From contig JAEWVM010000159.1 of assembly GCA_023396615.1 (NCBI GenBank), positions 1-26,336 on the forward strand: a stretch of DNA of 26,336 bases, written 5' to 3'. Below are positions 25,338 through 26,336 of this stretch, piece by piece; the first letter of the stretch is position 1, and the number at the start of each line of letters is the position of its first letter. The translations under genes and the position numbers were made by a program. The stretch is from Spirochaetota bacterium (GTDB lineage Bacteria > Spirochaetota > UBA4802 > JAFGJZ01). The notes under the pieces were generated by a model, which was given only the letters and a program-made list of their open reading frames with translations, made no database searches and was not told where the DNA came from.

Positions 25338-25365
25338 TTTGTACCCCCTTAATATTTTTAGTCAA
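25338..25365 (-). promoter_or_regulatory. Porin gene promoter
   Basis: The minus strand has TTGACT (25365-25360, 5 of 6), a 16-base spacer and TACAAA (25343-25338, 4 of 6; with 17 bases the -10 is ACAAAT). The spacer contains a G run (AAGGGGG). Sequence upstream is AT-rich. The start is near 25330. Confidence 0.55.
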
Positions 25366-25667
25366 GCCATTATTTGCCTCAAAGGTTTAAAAATTCGTCC
25401 AATCAGTCTTTTTTTGAAGAATTACTCCGTTATAATTGTATATTTGTTAACATATTTTCGTAGATGGATTATAAAAAATTAAAATATCGGGTTCGTTATT
25501 CATTCATAAATGTATTGATTATATATTAAAAACACACCTAAGGAAAACGTTTTTCCTGCATAAATTCTATGCTTATTCGCAAATGTTAATCAAATTATAT
25601 GTTTTTTTCATGAAATAGATGGAGCAAAATTAGTTATTTCATCAAAAGGAATGACAAAGATGCACTT

Positions 25668-26198
25668 TTAAAAAATATTAAAAATTATTTTTCCAAATAT
25701 AAGTTCAGTCTCCACTACTCCGAAGGAACGGCTGTCGTATGCCCTGTCAAAATTATCTCCAAGAACGAAAAAAGTACCTTCCGGCACTGTAATTTTTGCC
25801 ATATTGTCGCGTTCTGAGAATTCCTGCGTAAAAATACGATCATCTTTGCTGATTATAGTCTGTTCGGCACCGTTTACAAAGAGTTTCTTATCACGAATTT
25901 CAACATTATCCCCGCTTATGGCGATAATTCTTGAAACAACAGCCTGATTTTCCCTGTCTTTAAGTTTAACCAGGACAGGGTCGTTTTTTGAAATCCCTGA
26001 AAATTTATTTATCAACAGTATCGTCCCTTTTTTGTACGCAGGCTCCATTGAAGAATCTTTAGCAAACTGAACAGAGAATATTATCTTCAAGACAACAAAT
26101 GATACAAGCATTACTGCCAATAGAACAAATTTCCCGGCTGAAGAAGCAGTCTCACCATCATGTTTTCTCTTTCCTGGAACATATACATCTAATTTCAT
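25668..26198 (-). CDS. lepB: Signal peptidase I homologue lacking the catalytic Lys
   Basis: 176 residues, short form of family S26A. One membrane segment spans about 23-43, after a basic N-terminus. Box B is SSMEPAYKKGTILLINKF with the nucleophile Ser50, and box E is GDNFDRAYDSRSFG (147-160) with intact Asp-Ser-Arg. Box D, normally VKRVIGLPGD, reads VSRIIAISGD: the general-base Lys is replaced by Ser89 (codon TCA). Archaeal and ER-type enzymes use His there, not Ser. It may be inactive, use another base or have a different role. The start ATG has a poor Shine-Dalgarno and lies 22 bases after a terminator. Confidence 0.85.
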   Translation of the reverse strand: MKLDVYVPGKRKHDGETASSAGKFVLLAVMLVSFVVLKIIFSVQFAKDSSMEPAYKKGTILLINKFSGISKNDPVLVKLKDRENQAVVSRIIAISGDNVEIRDKKLFVNGAEQTIISKDDRIFTQEFSERDNMAKITVPEGTFFVLGDNFDRAYDSRSFGVVETELIFGKIIFNIF

Positions 26199-26219
26199 CG
26201 TTTTGAAGACCTTTTTATT

Positions 26220-26245
26220 AAAACTCCCGCCGAAGCGGGAGTTTT
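26220..26245 (-). terminator. Strong intrinsic terminator, UUCG-loop
   Basis: A perfect 11-bp stem (AAAACTCCCGC and GCGGGAGTTTT, arms 26220-26230 and 26235-26245). On the minus strand the loop is TTCG closed by C-G, the very stable cUUCGg tetraloop, followed by TTTTAATAAAA. It follows the SerA-like stop by 4 bases and precedes lepB by 22 bases. Confidence 0.85.
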
Positions 26246-26249
26246 TGAC

Positions 26250-26336
26250 TTATTTCTGATTCGGATTCTCAAGAAATCTAACCATGATTATTCCGTCAAT
26301 AGCTTTAATCTTGGCAAGCTGTTCATCGGTAATAAC
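26250..26336 (-). CDS. C-terminal end of an ACT-domain protein, SerA-like (runs off right edge)
   Basis: Only the last 28 residues are visible, ending ENPNQK and a TAA stop. The stretch ITDEQLAKIKAIDGIIMVRF resembles the final helix and strand of the ACT domain at the C-terminus of D-3-phosphoglycerate dehydrogenase (IPxEVLEELxxLPGVxSVRxL), the first enzyme of serine synthesis. Other ACT-domain enzymes, such as L-serine dehydratase, fit almost as well. No catalytic part is in view. Confidence 0.4.
   Translation of the reverse strand, partial: VITDEQLAKIKAIDGIIMVRFLENPNQK

Larger units (their letters stand above)
25286..25667. other. AT-rich intergenic region between lepB and porin
   Basis: 382 bases, very AT-rich, with no convincing gene in any frame. 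It holds the porin leader and promoter (25314-25365), a 7-bp AGGAAAA/TTTTCCT hairpin (25541-25557, 3-base loop), and an 8-bp inverted repeat ATGAAATA/TATTTCAT (25610-25617 and 25635-25642, 17-base loop). Several TATAAT-like strings occur but none has a good -35 partner. No clear terminator for lepB was found. Confidence 0.5.

Noticed and set aside
25610..25642. 8-bp inverted repeat after lepB as a terminator
   Set aside because: The stem is AT-only apart from one pair, the loop is 17 bases, and the minus-strand tail is A-rich, not T-rich.

Overview
The window is a near-complete bacterial transcription and translation core supercluster, all on the minus strand, so it reads from right to left. 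The organism looks diderm: the right side carries a signal-peptide-bearing beta-barrel porin with a C-terminal Phe. Base composition is moderately AT-rich. Gene order is the ancestral bacterial order seen in many phyla. I cannot name a phylum with confidence. Several lineage-type features (an 8-residue insert in L14, zinc-type S14, L24 and L33, a long acidic RpoC tail) argue against Enterobacteria and could be used to place it.

Layout, in the direction of transcription: (1) 26336-26250, the C-terminal end of an ACT-domain protein (SerA-like) with a strong terminator, then a signal peptidase I homologue (26198-25668). (2) An AT-rich 382-base gap, then a LamB-like porin (25285-23957) with its own promoter and tandem terminators. 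(3) tRNA-Thr(GGT), rpmG, secE, nusG, rplK, rplA, rplJ, rplL (23676-20401). (4) A multi-hairpin junction, then rpoB and rpoC (20257-12363). (5) A hairpin or terminator junction, then rpsL and rpsG, an intrinsic terminator, and fusA (12237-9222). (6) tuf with its own near-consensus promoter (9054-7840). (7) The S10 and spc gene block: rpsJ, rplC, rplD, rplW, rplB, rpsS, rplV, rpsC, rplP, rpmC, rpsQ, rplN, rplX, rplE, rpsN, rpsH, rplF and the start of rplR, which runs off the left edge.

The gene products act together: RNA polymerase beta and beta-prime with NusG make mRNA, the r-proteins build both ribosomal subunits around the decoding and peptidyl-transferase centres, EF-Tu and EF-G drive elongation, and SecE and the signal peptidase homologue belong to protein export, of which the porin is a probable client.

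The coding content is ordinary. The unexpected signal is in the gaps. Each major junction (tRNA-rpmG, rplJ-rplL, rplL-rpoB, rpoC-rpsL, rpsG-fusA, fusA-tuf, tuf-rpsJ) holds hairpins, and several predicted promoters (tuf, porin, perhaps rpsJ) place a perfect stem-loop at or within a few bases of the predicted mRNA 5' end, like the stabilising 5' hairpin of E. coli ompA mRNA. The signal peptidase homologue has Ser where the catalytic Lys is expected. I found no CRISPR array, insertion sequence, phage gene or clearly new multi-gene system.
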